Shown: positions 1 through 9,905, counted from the stretch's first letter. The stretch is DNA of 64,000 bases from JABWAN01 sp041918175 (GCA_041918175.1 JAYRWE010000070.1:24777-88776), one strand, 5' to 3'. The notes: generated by a model not told the origin, from the letters alone. A program made the numbers and translations.

Positions 1-204
1 GAGGGGCAAATCTGGACCAAGAGCGTCGCGCGCGAGCACTTGGAGGCAATGGAAGCGCGCTACAATGTGCTCTCTTCCAAATACAACCCCGACAATTCAC
101 TCGCCATTCGCGTGCATGCCGCGCACAAGCCCGCGTCGGATTTCTCCGCAACCGCCCCGCAATTAGAAGACGTTTACTTTAGCGCTCTGCAAACGGATCG
201 TTGA
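1..204 (+). CDS. ABC transporter ATP-binding protein, C-terminal fragment
   Basis: An open frame enters from the left edge and stops with TGA at 202-204. The 67 visible residues end in the sequence LEDVYFSALQTDR; the LEDVY/LEDVF ending is typical of the C-terminal tail of ABC-2-type exporter ATPases. The Walker and signature motifs lie outside the window. The next gene starts 28 bases downstream and has an ABC-2 permease half, so the two probably form one exporter. The assignment rests on the tail and the neighbour only. Confidence 0.6.
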   Translation, partial: EGQIWTKSVAREHLEAMEARYNVLSSKYNPDNSLAIRVHAAHKPASDFSATAPQLEDVYFSALQTDR

Positions 205-232
205 CTCGGCTTCTCATTCACTCAAAACCCGC

Positions 233-3200
233 ATGTTCCCAGCCATATTCAAGCAGGAATTGAAGCATTGGTTCACGACGCCCTCGACCTATGTTTACGC
301 GGGCATTTTTTTTCTCTTGGCCGCCGGCGCGATGGCTGGGGCCTCCGGTTTTTTCGGGGAAGCGAGCGCTCCCGCGGCTCGCCTCGCAAACTCACCCGTG
401 AGCCTTTATGGGCTCTTCAACTTCTTTGGAAAACTCTTGCTGTTTTTGTTGCCGGCCTTCATCGGCGCCGGGATTTATCGCGATTACCGCAGCAACATTC
501 ACGCGGTGCTGTACACGTATCCCTTCACCAAGCGCGAATATTTATCCGCAAAGTTTTTGAGCGCCTTCAGCCTCGTGACTTTGATCGCAGGAATGGCCGG
601 CCTCGGTTTCGCGCTCGGCGCGCAATTGCCGGGCGTCAATCCCGCGCTGGTCGCGCCTTTCAAGCTCGGCGCATATGCGCATATCTATCTCGTCTATTTG
701 CTTCCCAATCTGCTGTTCGTCGGCGCGCTGGTATTCGCCCTCGTCGCGCTTTCGCGCAATATCTACACGGGCTTCATCACCATCGTGCTGTTGTTGATCG
801 CCCGGGAAGTGTTGTTGCGTCTGCTTGCTGGCGCGGATAGCCGCTTGCTCGCGGCGCTGTTGGAGCCTTTCGGTGAAATCGCCACGAGCTTTTACACCCG
901 CGGCTGGACGTTGGCGGAGCAGAACGAGCGCGCGCTGCCCTTCACCGAGACGATTGTTTATAACCGCATGCTCGTGTCGGCAATTTCAGCGGCGCTTCTC
1001 GGAGGCGTCTACAAATATTTTACGTTCAGCTCCACGCCCTTCTCCGTGACGCGCAAGCGCCGCAACGCCGAACGCGTAGTGAAAAATAATTTCGGCAGCA
1101 TCATCAAAGTGGCGTTGCCCAGCGTGCGCTTCGATTTTTCTGTGATGCAAAGATTAAAAGCCGCATGGATCTTGTCGCAGTTCGAATTTAAATGCCTGGT
1201 AACGAGCGGCGCGTTTATCAGCCTTCTGCTCGTCGGCGGTCTATTTGTGGCGGTCTCCATGTTGCAGATGAATCCGCAATATGGCACGAAACTTTTGCCG
1301 GTGACGTGGGTAATGCTGGCGTTTCCCATTCTTTTTTTCTCGCTCGTGATTCATCTCTTGACGTTTCTCTATGCCGGCATTTTGGTGCAACGCGCGAAAG
1401 TTGCGCGCCTCAACGAGCTCGTAGATGCGACGCCGCTGCCGAACTGGGCTTTGTTGCTCTCAAAATTTCTCGCGCTTGTGAAAATGCAGGCGCTGCTGCT
1501 GGCGATCATTCTAGTCGCCGGCGTGCTTGTGCAAACGCACCAGGGCCATTATGACTTCGAGATCGGCCACTACTTGTTTGATTTGTACGGCATCCATCTC
1601 CTCGGTTTTATCATTGCTGCGTGCGCCGCGATTTTCGTGCAAACCGTTTTCACGAATCCGTACTTGGGTTTCTTCTTGTTGTTACTCGGCGCGCTCGGCT
1701 TGGCGGAATTACCGCAATTGGGCATCGAGCGCCTGCTCTTTCGCTTTAATCAAGCGCCGGAGCCTGATTTCTTTATGAAGTATTCGGATTTGAGCGGTTA
1801 CGGTCATGCGCTCATTCCATACTTCGTTTACAAACTCTACTGGCTGCCGGCGGGACTGCTATTGTGCGGCGGCGCTTTATTGTTTTGGAGCAGAGGCTTG
1901 CCGGAGTCCTTTCGCGCAAGACTCACGCTTGCGCGAGTGCGGCTGCAACACAAATGGGCGCCGGCTTTTCTCCTCTTGCTCATACTCTTTCTGGGCGCGG
2001 GCGGGGCGCTAGATTATCTTGAAAAAAAATCGCCGCGAACTTTTACCGAGCAAGAAACGCGGAGAGCCGTTGCGACGGCGAAGCAGCGCTACAAAAAATA
2101 CGAACGCGTGCTCCAGCCGCGAGTAGTCGCGGTGAAAGTGAATATGCACCTCTTCCCCGAGTCGCTGTGTTTCGCGTCCGACGGCACGTACACGTTGCTG
2201 AACAAATCGAATCGCTTTATCGACACGCTGCTGGTGCAGTATGCCTTCGATGTGAAAACCAACTACCGCTTCGATCGCGCCACCTCGCCGGTGAGCCGAG
2301 ATACGATTGCGCATTTCGATATTCACCGGCTCCACGAAGGCTTGCAGCCCGGAGACAGTTTGCAGTTGCGGTTCGAAGTCGAAAACAAACCGAACACGCT
2401 GGTGCGTAAAAACTCCGGCGTTGAAAAAAACGGCACGTTTATTACCTCACTCATTTACCCGGGAATCGGCTATCGTCCGGACGAGACGAACGCGTCGCCG
2501 AAGGACAGCTCGGCTTTGCATAATCACCATCGCTCGATCGATTCCGATTACATTGCTTTGGAAACGACCGTGAGCACCGCGGCCGATCAAATCGCCGTTG
2601 CGCCCGGGGAGTTGCAAAAAGAGTGGACGGAAAACGGGAGAAGATATTTTCAGTACCAGTCACAAGGCAAGGCGACGAACGATTACGTCTTTCTTTCCGG
2701 CCGCTATCAAGTCGCGCGCGAAAATTGGAACGGCATCAATCTTGAGATTTATTACCACGAAGGGCACGAGCATAATTTGAATCACCTCATGCGGGGAATG
2801 AAAGCTGCGCTGGCATACAGTGAAACCCACTTCAGCCCTTATCAACATCGCCAAGCGCGCCTGCTCGAATACTCGCGAACGTTGGGCAATTTTGCGCAAT
2901 CGTTCGCCAATACGATTCCGTATTCCGAAGTCAACTTCATGCTGGACATTGACGACACTGCAACCGGCGGATTGAACCTGCCCTTTCTAGGCGCGGCCCA
3001 CGAACTGGCGCATCAATGGTGGGGACATCAAATCTTGCCCGCGGACGTATTGGGCGCGAAGATGATCACGGAAAGCATGGCCGAATACGTCGCGCTTAAA
3101 GTATTGGAGCGTGAATATGGCACAGCCAAGTTGCGCCTGTTTTTGGAAAAGGCGCGCGACATTTATTTGAACGGCAGAGCGAATGACGCCGGCGGCGAGC

Positions 3201-3841
3201 GGCCGCTGATGTATAATTCCGGCCAGCGCCAAAGCCACATTGCTTATCAAAAGGGCGCCCTCGTGTTTTATGCGTTGAGCGATTTTATCAGTGAGGAAAA
3301 TTTGAATCGCGCTTTAAAGGCGTATGTTGAAAAAGTGAGATTTCAAAAACCGCCGTATACGACTTCTCTTGCAATGGTTGAGTACCTTAGAAAAGCCACG
3401 CCCGACTCATTAAAGTATTTGATCACCGACCTATTTGAAACGGTCACCTTTTATGATAACAAAATGATCGCGGCGCAAAGCACGCGGCTCGAAAACGGCA
3501 AGTATCAAGTCGAAGTCGAATTCGTCGTCAGCAAATACCGCGTGAACGAGGAAGGCACAAAGCTTTATGAAGCCGGCGAGGGAGATTTTCCTGCCACAAC
3601 ATTTGCTGGCGCAAACCGCCAACTGCAATCATTGCCTTTGGCGGATTATCTCGAACTTGGCGTGTTTGGCGAGAGCGGCGAGGACGACGAGCTTTATTTG
3701 ATGAAGCACAAAGTCGCTCAAATTCATAACCGGCTTTCCTTCGTGGTTGAACGGCAGCCCGCATTTGTTGCGGTTGATCCTTTCAACAAAATGATCGAGA
3801 CCAATGCCCGCGACAATCGCATAAAGGTTCAAACCCAATAG
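233..3841 (+). CDS. ABC-2 permease fused to M1 family aminopeptidase
   Basis: A 1202-residue fusion. Roughly residues 1-590 hold about a dozen hydrophobic segments in two sets, typical of an ABC-2 permease. From about residue 640 a soluble M1 (gluzincin) peptidase follows, with the zinc motif HELAH at residues 923-927 followed by QWWGH, and the third ligand in ESMAEY near 947. The usual GxMEN exopeptidase motif is not evident; the equivalent segment reads TGGLNLPF. The family is known as ABC transporter permease/M1 aminopeptidase, and the peptidase half should face the periplasm. ATG start at 233, just after the ATPase gene. Substrate unknown. Confidence 0.88.
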   Translation: MFPAIFKQELKHWFTTPSTYVYAGIFFLLAAGAMAGASGFFGEASAPAARLANSPVSLYGLFNFFGKLLLFLLPAFIGAGIYRDYRSNIHAVLYTYPFTKREYLSAKFLSAFSLVTLIAGMAGLGFALGAQLPGVNPALVAPFKLGAYAHIYLVYLLPNLLFVGALVFALVALSRNIYTGFITIVLLLIAREVLLRLLAGADSRLLAALLEPFGEIATSFYTRGWTLAEQNERALPFTETIVYNRMLVSAISAALLGGVYKYFTFSSTPFSVTRKRRNAERVVKNNFGSIIKVALPSVRFDFSVMQRLKAAWILSQFEFKCLVTSGAFISLLLVGGLFVAVSMLQMNPQYGTKLLPVTWVMLAFPILFFSLVIHLLTFLYAGILVQRAKVARLNELVDATPLPNWALLLSKFLALVKMQALLLAIILVAGVLVQTHQGHYDFEIGHYLFDLYGIHLLGFIIAACAAIFVQTVFTNPYLGFFLLLLGALGLAELPQLGIERLLFRFNQAPEPDFFMKYSDLSGYGHALIPYFVYKLYWLPAGLLLCGGALLFWSRGLPESFRARLTLARVRLQHKWAPAFLLLLILFLGAGGALDYLEKKSPRTFTEQETRRAVATAKQRYKKYERVLQPRVVAVKVNMHLFPESLCFASDGTYTLLNKSNRFIDTLLVQYAFDVKTNYRFDRATSPVSRDTIAHFDIHRLHEGLQPGDSLQLRFEVENKPNTLVRKNSGVEKNGTFITSLIYPGIGYRPDETNASPKDSSALHNHHRSIDSDYIALETTVSTAADQIAVAPGELQKEWTENGRRYFQYQSQGKATNDYVFLSGRYQVARENWNGINLEIYYHEGHEHNLNHLMRGMKAALAYSETHFSPYQHRQARLLEYSRTLGNFAQSFANTIPYSEVNFMLDIDDTATGGLNLPFLGAAHELAHQWWGHQILPADVLGAKMITESMAEYVALKVLEREYGTAKLRLFLEKARDIYLNGRANDAGGERPLMYNSGQRQSHIAYQKGALVFYALSDFISEENLNRALKAYVEKVRFQKPPYTTSLAMVEYLRKATPDSLKYLITDLFETVTFYDNKMIAAQSTRLENGKYQVEVEFVVSKYRVNEEGTKLYEAGEGDFPATTFAGANRQLQSLPLADYLELGVFGESGEDDELYLMKHKVAQIHNRLSFVVERQPAFVAVDPFNKMIETNARDNRIKVQTQ

Positions 3842-3930
3842 TGGGCGCATGCGTCCAGCAAAAGCCTTCAGCGCGACCTTGATTTTCGCAAGATTCTTTT
3901 GCATTGTGACTCGCGCTTTCAGAACGAGTC

Positions 3931-5433
3931 GTGAACTTAATGAACTCTATCGACATGACCGCCCGCCACGGCCACAATATTTTTCCACACGCGCAATGCG
4001 TTCTCGGCAAAACCGGCTTGCGCGCAAGCCGCCTCGGCTTCGGCTGTTATCGCCTCGACGCCGTGACGCTTGCACATGAAGAAGCTTTGCGCCACGCGCT
4101 CACTCAAGGCGTCAATCTCATCGACACTTCCACGAACTATGGCGACGGCGAATCGGAGCAACTTGTCGGCAAAGTGTTGCGCGAGTTGATTGATGAAGGA
4201 AAGATCGCGCGCGAGGAAGTGGTGATCGTTTCCAAAGCGGGCTACGTGCAAGGCCAGAATCTCCAACTTGCAATGGAGCGCGAAAAGAGCGACGCGCCGT
4301 TTTCAGAGATGGTGAAATACATGGAAGGCTGCTGGCATTGCATTCATCCGGATTTTTTAGAGGATCAACTCGAACGCAGCCTTGCACGTTTGCAGCTTTC
4401 CTCGCTTGATGTGCTGCTGTTGCACAATCCCGAATACTTTTTGTCGTTTGCCCACAAGCACGGCATGCCACTGAAAGAGGCACGCGCAGAGTATTATCGC
4501 CGAATCGCGCTCGCGTTTGACTTTTTAGAACACAAAGTTGCAGAAGGCAAAATCGGTTGGTATGGCATCTCTTCTAATACTTTTCCCAAACCGAGCAACG
4601 ATCCGGAGTTTACTTCGCTTGAAGAAGTTTGGAGCATTGCCGAGCGTTTGACGCCGCAGCATCACTTCGCAGTGATGCAGTTTCCCATGAACCTATTCGA
4701 AAGCGGCGCGGTGTTCGAAAAAAATCAACGCGGCAACACGCAAACACTGTTGGAGTTTAGCCGCGAGCACGGCCTCGCCACACTCGCGAATCGCCCTCTG
4801 AATGCCATGACCGGACGCGACATGATGCGCCTCGCGGATTTCGGAACCATAACGCCGCAACAGGCCGAAAAAAATTATCCGCAACAACTCGCCGCATTGG
4901 CCGCGCTCGAAGAAGAGTTTGTGCAGGAACTCGCGCCACGCTTCGAGCTTCACGCACGCTTGCAAAATTTGGATAAAATATTTTGCTGGGCGAAACAACT
5001 CGAAGGCGCGTTGCATTTTTTTCGCGGCTGGGCGCATTGGGATCACGCGCGGCAATATACTCTCGCGCCGCACCTCGAACGCGCGTTGCACTTTCTGCGC
5101 ACGCTCACGGACAACGCGCAACCGTGGCGCGCTTGGGAAAACCGTTATCGCTCTGCACTCGCAACAGTTTTGCAGACGTTAACCGCGGTGCACAGTCGCG
5201 AGGCCGCAGAGGCCGCGCGTGAACTCAGTGTGAGATTAAACGAGCATGTGCCGGAGTTGGCGAGCAGTTCTTCCCTTTCACAAAAAGCTTTGCGCGTTTT
5301 ATTAAACACAAACGGCCTCGACGTGACGCTGCTCGGCATGCGCCGCGTGGAATACGTCGACGACGGCTTGCAAGCGCTACGCGCGGAGCCGATCACGAAA
5401 ATTAATCGAGCTTATCTTGCATGGAAAAACTGA
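3931..5433 (+). CDS. Aldo/keto reductase with long C-terminal extension
   Basis: A 500-residue protein whose first ~330 residues form an aldo/keto reductase barrel. The catalytic tetrad is visible as D65 and Y70 (IDTSTNYGDGESE), K102 (VIVSKAGY) and H165 (LLLHNPEYF). The remaining ~170 residues are a helical extension beyond the usual ~320-residue family length. These enzymes use NAD(P)H to reduce aldehydes or ketones in the cytoplasm; the substrate cannot be told. The start is GTG at 3931; ATG at 3940 and 3955 are in-frame alternatives. The 3' end overlaps the next TPR gene by 13 bases, so the two are probably co-translated. Confidence 0.85.
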   Translation: MNLMNSIDMTARHGHNIFPHAQCVLGKTGLRASRLGFGCYRLDAVTLAHEEALRHALTQGVNLIDTSTNYGDGESEQLVGKVLRELIDEGKIAREEVVIVSKAGYVQGQNLQLAMEREKSDAPFSEMVKYMEGCWHCIHPDFLEDQLERSLARLQLSSLDVLLLHNPEYFLSFAHKHGMPLKEARAEYYRRIALAFDFLEHKVAEGKIGWYGISSNTFPKPSNDPEFTSLEEVWSIAERLTPQHHFAVMQFPMNLFESGAVFEKNQRGNTQTLLEFSREHGLATLANRPLNAMTGRDMMRLADFGTITPQQAEKNYPQQLAALAALEEEFVQELAPRFELHARLQNLDKIFCWAKQLEGALHFFRGWAHWDHARQYTLAPHLERALHFLRTLTDNAQPWRAWENRYRSALATVLQTLTAVHSREAAEAARELSVRLNEHVPELASSSSLSQKALRVLLNTNGLDVTLLGMRRVEYVDDGLQALRAEPITKINRAYLAWKN

Positions 5434-5900
5434 AAGCCGAGGCGATGCGCTTGTTGCGCATGGCGTATGAGCTGCAAATGGCCGGGCATCTCGAACAAGC
5501 CGTGGCTTATTACAAACGCTCGCTCGAAGTGGAGCCGACCGCGGAAGCGTTTACGTTTCTCGGTTGGACGTACAGCATGATGGGGAAGTTAGATGAGGCG
5601 ATTGTGGAGTGCAAACGCGCGATCACATGCGATCCGAATTACGGCAATGCTTATAATGACATCGGCGTCTATCTCATGCAACTCGGTAAAGTGGAAGAAG
5701 CAGAGTCGTGGTTGAAACAAGCGATGCAGGCTTTGCGCTATGATCACCCTGAATTTCCGCACGTGAACATGGCTACGATTTATGAGATGAAAGGTCTGTG
5801 GCCGCTTGCGCTGCAAGCGTTTGAGCGCGCGCTTTCTTTGCGGCCGGGGTATAAAGTGGCGAAAGAAGGCATACGCCGCTTGCGCGCAAATTTGAATTGA
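5421..5900 (+). CDS. TPR repeat protein
   Basis: 159 residues with about four tetratricopeptide repeats and no signal peptide. Repeat units such as AEAFTFLGWTYSMMGKLDEA and GNAYNDIGVYLMQLGKVEEA show the W/L-G-Y-A pattern of TPR helices. It overlaps the end of the aldo/keto reductase gene, suggesting an operon and perhaps a direct partner. TPR proteins are scaffolds and no enzymatic role is visible. Confidence 0.85.
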   Translation: MEKLKAEAMRLLRMAYELQMAGHLEQAVAYYKRSLEVEPTAEAFTFLGWTYSMMGKLDEAIVECKRAITCDPNYGNAYNDIGVYLMQLGKVEEAESWLKQAMQALRYDHPEFPHVNMATIYEMKGLWPLALQAFERALSLRPGYKVAKEGIRRLRANLN

Positions 5901-5912
5901 GCGCAGGTGGGT

Positions 5913-6002
5913 AATACCTCAGTTATTGGTGGAGAACGTAATGCAGACCTCTTGTCGGCAGGAAGCAGGGCTGCGCGCTACTCCATACATAACTCAGGCA
6001 TT
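5913..6002. repeat. Imperfect inverted repeat, intergenic
   Basis: The arms at 5913-5934 and 5981-6002 are reverse complements over about 22 bases with a few mismatches; both share the CTCAGTTAT/ATAACTCAG core. It lies between the TPR gene stop and the promoter of the rhomboid gene. It could be a small palindromic repeat or a transcription terminator, though no T-run follows the right arm. Confidence 0.45.
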
Positions 6003-6022
6003 ACAGTGGGGGGACGTTTCGC

Positions 6023-6051
6023 TTGACTTTGAAAAGCGGGAATGATATTAT
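6023..6051 (+). promoter_or_regulatory. Sigma-70 type promoter for rhomboid gene
   Basis: TTGACT at 6023-6028 and TATTAT at 6046-6051 are separated by exactly 17 bases, a near-consensus -35/-10 pair. It lies about 165 bases upstream of the likely rhomboid start at 6215, which leaves a long leader. This is the best promoter match I found in the window. Confidence 0.6.
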
Positions 6052-6214
6052 GCCGCCGTCTGCAACAAGCGCGCGGCATAGCGAAAAAACCGGCGCCGCC
6101 TATTTCCACCGCACGAATCACGCATGGGTATCGGGTCTCCGCGAATGACGGGCGCTGTGTGTAAAATTATTGCCACCGAGCATATTAACCGTTCACACAA
6201 ACTGCGATCATCCT

Positions 6215-7144
6215 ATGGGCCTTTACGGGCAATCCTATCGCTTTGGCATGGGAGCCGGACTGACCGACGCGGTGAAGTATCTCATCATCGCGAACGTGGG
6301 CTGCTTTGTCTTACAGCACATGTTGCCGGAAGAGTTCGTCTCTTGGTTTCAGCTTGTGCCCGTAACGGTCATTCATGATTTTACGATTTGGCAGCTTGTC
6401 ACCTACATGTTTCTGCACGGCTCCGGCATTTGGCATATCTTGATCAACATGCTCGTGCTGTGGATGTTCGGCTGTGAGTTGGAGCGCGAGTGGGGCAGCA
6501 AGGCGTTTCTCCTTTATTACTTCGTGTGCGGCATCGGCGCGGGCTTGTTTCATGTTTTGCTCGGCATCGATTCCGCGATTCCCGTGGTCGGCGCTTCGGG
6601 CGCAATTTACGGCTTGCTCATGGCGTTCGGCATGCTCTTTCCCGAGCGCATGATCACGTTTCTCATCCTCTTCATCCTGCCGGTTCATATCAAAGCCAAA
6701 TATCTCGTGATGATCATTGCGGGCATCTCGCTGTTCTCCGGTATCTTTGATCCGAACAGCGGCGTTGCGCACTTTGCGCATTTGGGCGGTATGATTGTGG
6801 GATTTATTTTTTTGAAAATGGATTGGCGTTGGACTGCCATGCGGCGTAGTGCCACGTCATGGTTGGGCGCGGAGTATACGCCGCCGGCGCCGGGAAAATC
6901 GGCGCACGGCTTCGCGGCGCTCAAAGATTGGTTTCGCCGGCGCAAACAAAAGAAAAGTCATATGGAGGTCGTGCGCCGCCGCCAGCATGAAATGAATCTG
7001 CGCGAGCGCGTCGATGTTATTTTGGACAAGATCAATGAAGTCGGTTACGATCACCTCACTCCCGAAGAAAAACAAATTCTCAAGCGGGCCAGCCAATTTC
7101 TCGGCCAGGAAAACCTGCGCTCACAGGACTTCGGTCCCAATTAA
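6215..7144 (+). CDS. Rhomboid family intramembrane serine protease
   Basis: 309 residues from ATG 6215; the frame also extends upstream to a TTG at 6170, but homology begins near MGLYGQSYRF. Six or so membrane segments, the catalytic serine in GASGAIYG (about S128) and the catalytic histidine in HFAHLGG (about H189) define an active rhomboid. The soluble C-terminus (after ~225) is basic and ends in a helical segment containing LTPEEKQILKRA, seen on many bacterial rhomboids. Rhomboids cleave membrane proteins within the bilayer. A strong promoter precedes the gene and the next gene starts 13 bases after the stop. Confidence 0.92.
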   Translation: MGLYGQSYRFGMGAGLTDAVKYLIIANVGCFVLQHMLPEEFVSWFQLVPVTVIHDFTIWQLVTYMFLHGSGIWHILINMLVLWMFGCELEREWGSKAFLLYYFVCGIGAGLFHVLLGIDSAIPVVGASGAIYGLLMAFGMLFPERMITFLILFILPVHIKAKYLVMIIAGISLFSGIFDPNSGVAHFAHLGGMIVGFIFLKMDWRWTAMRRSATSWLGAEYTPPAPGKSAHGFAALKDWFRRRKQKKSHMEVVRRRQHEMNLRERVDVILDKINEVGYDHLTPEEKQILKRASQFLGQENLRSQDFGPN

Positions 7145-7157
7145 TGTGCAGCGGCAT

Positions 7158-8657
7158 ATGCGCCTGCGGTCGAAATTTTTCCCACCACTGTATTGCCTGG
7201 CAGCGCTCTTTGCTTTCGCACTTTCTCCCCGCGCTTTCTCCCAAAACCCCAAGAGCGATTTGCGCACCGTCAAACTCGCCGAGCTGAACGGCATGGAATA
7301 CGTCGGCTTGGAAGATTTTGCCGCGTATCTCAATCTGCGCACGTTTTATAGCGAGAAGACGCGCAAATCGATTCTGTACGTCGGCGAGGCGGAAATCAAA
7401 GTCACGGCGATGAATCCTTTCGTGCAGATCGACGATCGCCTCGTGCAATTGCCCGTGGAAACGCGCTATGCCAACGACGAGTTGCTCGTGCCGCTTTATG
7501 CTTTTGCGGAAATGGTTCGCCCGCTCTATCGCGGCGCATGGCCGGAACGTTTACGCAAGCGCGGCGCAACTGCGGACACGTCCGCGAGCAATCTCGTGCG
7601 GCCCGCGAACATCAACAAAATTGCCGTGGAAGGCAAAGCCAACGGCACGCTCATTCGTATTCAAGCCACGCAGCCGTTTGCGCGCAAACATGTGAGCACG
7701 CGCTTTAGTCGTGATTGGATGTACGTCGATATTGTCGGCGGCAAAGTCGCCGCCAACGTGTTTACTTCGATCAACGGCGCAAGCGTCGTGAAAGAAGTGC
7801 GGCCCGTGCAAACCGGCATGGTCACGCAGCTTTCGTTTCGTTTGCAGCAAGAGATCGACGCGAGCCAGGTGACCATCAGCAATCAAGGCAACACGATCTT
7901 GGTGTCCTTGCCCACGCAAGACGTCGTGCCGGCAGAAGTGTTGCGCACGCTTGAAATGGATCGCCAAAAATGGCGCATCGATACCATTGTGCTCGATCCC
8001 GGGCACGGTGGCCGCGATCCCGGCGCCATTGGCCCGGAAGGCACACGCGAAAAAGACGTCACGCTGCAAGTCGCGCTGCGTTTGAAAAAGTTGATTGAAA
8101 AAGATTTGGGGTTGCGTGTCGTGCTCACGCGGGAAACCGACACCTTCATCAAACTCGACGAGCGCACGGCGCTGGCCCACACTGCGCAGGGCAAAATGTT
8201 TATCAGTCTGCATTGCAATGCCAACAAGAGCCGGCGCGTGGACGGCACCACGACTTATTTCCTCGGGCCCGCCAAAACGGACGAAGCGCTCGAAGTCGCT
8301 TTGCTCGAAAACTCGGTGGTGAAATATGAAGACGACGCGGGTGGGGCGCACAGCGATGAAGAGTTCATCCTCACTGCGATGGCGCAGAATGCGTTTCATC
8401 ATGAAAGCGAAGGTTTCGCGCAGATCATTCAAGAAGAGATGTCGGCGCTCGTGGGCTTGCCCGATCGCGGCGTGGAGCAGGCCGGATTTCGTGTGCTTGT
8501 CGGCGCTTCTATGCCCAGCGTGCTCGTGGAAATGGCCTTCATCTCCAATCGCAAGGAAGAGCGCTTGCTCGACTCCGGGGAGACGCAACAAAAAATCGCG
8601 CGCGCCATCATGCACAGCGTGAAGCGGTTTAAAGAGAAATATGAGCAAGGCTCGTGA
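7158..8657 (+). CDS. N-acetylmuramoyl-L-alanine amidase, AMIN + Amidase_3
   Basis: 499 residues from ATG 7158, chosen because a signal peptide (MRLRSKFFPPLYCLAALFAF, cleavage near SPRAFSQ) begins there. A copper-amine-oxidase-like/AMIN region covers the first ~260 residues. The zinc amidase follows with DPGHGGRDPGAIG, the TREKD glutamate, LHCNAN and the late catalytic glutamate in VEMAFISN. It cuts the bond between MurNAc and the stem peptide in the periplasm, as AmiC-type enzymes do in daughter-cell separation. It lies 13 bases after the rhomboid gene. Confidence 0.93.
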   Translation: MRLRSKFFPPLYCLAALFAFALSPRAFSQNPKSDLRTVKLAELNGMEYVGLEDFAAYLNLRTFYSEKTRKSILYVGEAEIKVTAMNPFVQIDDRLVQLPVETRYANDELLVPLYAFAEMVRPLYRGAWPERLRKRGATADTSASNLVRPANINKIAVEGKANGTLIRIQATQPFARKHVSTRFSRDWMYVDIVGGKVAANVFTSINGASVVKEVRPVQTGMVTQLSFRLQQEIDASQVTISNQGNTILVSLPTQDVVPAEVLRTLEMDRQKWRIDTIVLDPGHGGRDPGAIGPEGTREKDVTLQVALRLKKLIEKDLGLRVVLTRETDTFIKLDERTALAHTAQGKMFISLHCNANKSRRVDGTTTYFLGPAKTDEALEVALLENSVVKYEDDAGGAHSDEEFILTAMAQNAFHHESEGFAQIIQEEMSALVGLPDRGVEQAGFRVLVGASMPSVLVEMAFISNRKEERLLDSGETQQKIARAIMHSVKRFKEKYEQGS

Positions 8658-8673
8658 TTTCGCGCCAGTAGGT

Positions 8674-9759
8674 TTATTTTTTAATTTCCTGCAACGCCCG
8701 CCCCAAACGTTCCAACCCTTCCTGTACAATATGCGTTTCCGCACCCACGGCAATGCGAAAGTGCTCCGGCATTTCGAAAAAATTGCCGGGCACGATCGTG
8801 GTGTCATAGTGCTCGCGCAAGCGCGCGCCTAGCTTGGCGACCTCACCACGGGGCAATTGAGGAAATGCAATCGATCCGAAGCGCGGCTTGAGGCAAGGCA
8901 ACTCCGGATGCGCTTCCAAAAAGTGGTGCAGCAGCGCGAGATTGTTTTGCAACAATATTTTTGCCGAAGCCGCGAGGTGATCAAGATGCTGAAACGCAAT
9001 CACGCTCAACAACTCCGCGGGGTGCGCGGGGATCACGCCGAAGAGATCGTTCAAACGCCACATCTTGCGCGCCAATTCCGGCTCGGCCAAAACCCACCCG
9101 CAGCGCAGACCATTTAAGCCGAATGCTTTCGTTAAACTACTCGTGACGATAAACTCGTTGCCGAGGTGAATTGCCGAGGCCGGGCGCTGTTCGAACATGG
9201 CTTCGAGATACACTTCATCCACGAGCACACGCGCGCCGACACTGCGCGCCATTGCGCCGACTTGCGCGAGCGTGTTATTATCGACAAATGCTCCGCTCGG
9301 ATTGTGCAAATTCGCGAGCAGGATGAGACGCGTGCGCGGCGTGAGCGCGCGTTCGATCTCGTGCAGATCGAGGCGAAAGCCGTCTTCAAATCTGCGCGCG
9401 AAACGCTTGACCTTCGCTCCCAAATACTGCGCGGCTGAGAGCAGCAGTTCATACGTCGGGTGCTCGATTAAAACTTCGTCGCCGGGTTCAAAGGTTACCG
9501 CCATCGCGAGATGATTTGCCATGGAAGTGCCGGCCGCGGCCACGACCATATCCGTGTTCACATTGCAATGCCGCGCAATCGCCTCTTGCAACGGTGGATG
9601 GCCATACGCGCTCGGGCCGTTGATTTCAAGTTGTTCGAGCGTCACCGGCAAATCTTTGAGCACATACCAGCGCACACCGCTCGAAGCCAGATTATACTTG
9701 CTACCGGAATGGAGCTTGGCCCATTCCATGTAGGCGGAGGACATTGTGCGTGTGAGCAT
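8674..9759 (-). CDS. PLP-dependent aminotransferase, class I/II
   Basis: 361 residues if translation begins at ATG 9759 (MLTRTMSSAYMEWAKLHSG). The frame is open to 9867, but that stretch is a low-complexity repeat. Fold-type I motifs are present: NLHNPSGAF, DEVYLEAMFE and the PLP-lysine region SSLTKAFGLNGLRCGW. Such enzymes transfer amino groups between amino acids and 2-oxo acids; the substrate is not predictable. It converges with the amidase gene, leaving only 16 bases between the stops. Confidence 0.88.
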   Translation of the reverse strand: MLTRTMSSAYMEWAKLHSGSKYNLASSGVRWYVLKDLPVTLEQLEINGPSAYGHPPLQEAIARHCNVNTDMVVAAAGTSMANHLAMAVTFEPGDEVLIEHPTYELLLSAAQYLGAKVKRFARRFEDGFRLDLHEIERALTPRTRLILLANLHNPSGAFVDNNTLAQVGAMARSVGARVLVDEVYLEAMFEQRPASAIHLGNEFIVTSSLTKAFGLNGLRCGWVLAEPELARKMWRLNDLFGVIPAHPAELLSVIAFQHLDHLAASAKILLQNNLALLHHFLEAHPELPCLKPRFGSIAFPQLPRGEVAKLGARLREHYDTTIVPGNFFEMPEHFRIAVGAETHIVQEGLERLGRALQEIKK

Positions 9760-9905
9760 GGTGATTGGGAGGTTGGATTGTTGGATTGATGGAGTGTTGG
9801 AGTTTTGGATTAGTGGAGTTTTGGAACCTTGGATTGGTGGATCAATGGAGCAATGTTTTTCCATCAATCCACCACTCCATCAATCCAATAATCCAACACT
9901 CCATT
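9760..9905. repeat. GGATT/AATCC-rich imperfect palindrome
   Basis: The left part repeats short units of the type TTGGATTGATGGAGT and the right part is its reverse complement (CCATCAATCCA, ATCCAACACTCCAT), giving a long imperfect hairpin of about 140 bases. It separates the aminotransferase start from the end of the APC permease gene and also reads as an artificial N-terminal extension of the aminotransferase. Confidence 0.7.

Noticed and set aside
233..1050. Small overlapping frames in the permease/M1 gene
   Set aside because: They are alternative-frame artefacts inside a 1202-residue gene with recognisable domains.
9760..9905. CRISPR array
   Set aside because: The units are short, unevenly spaced and followed by their own reverse complement; there are no regular spacers or cas genes.
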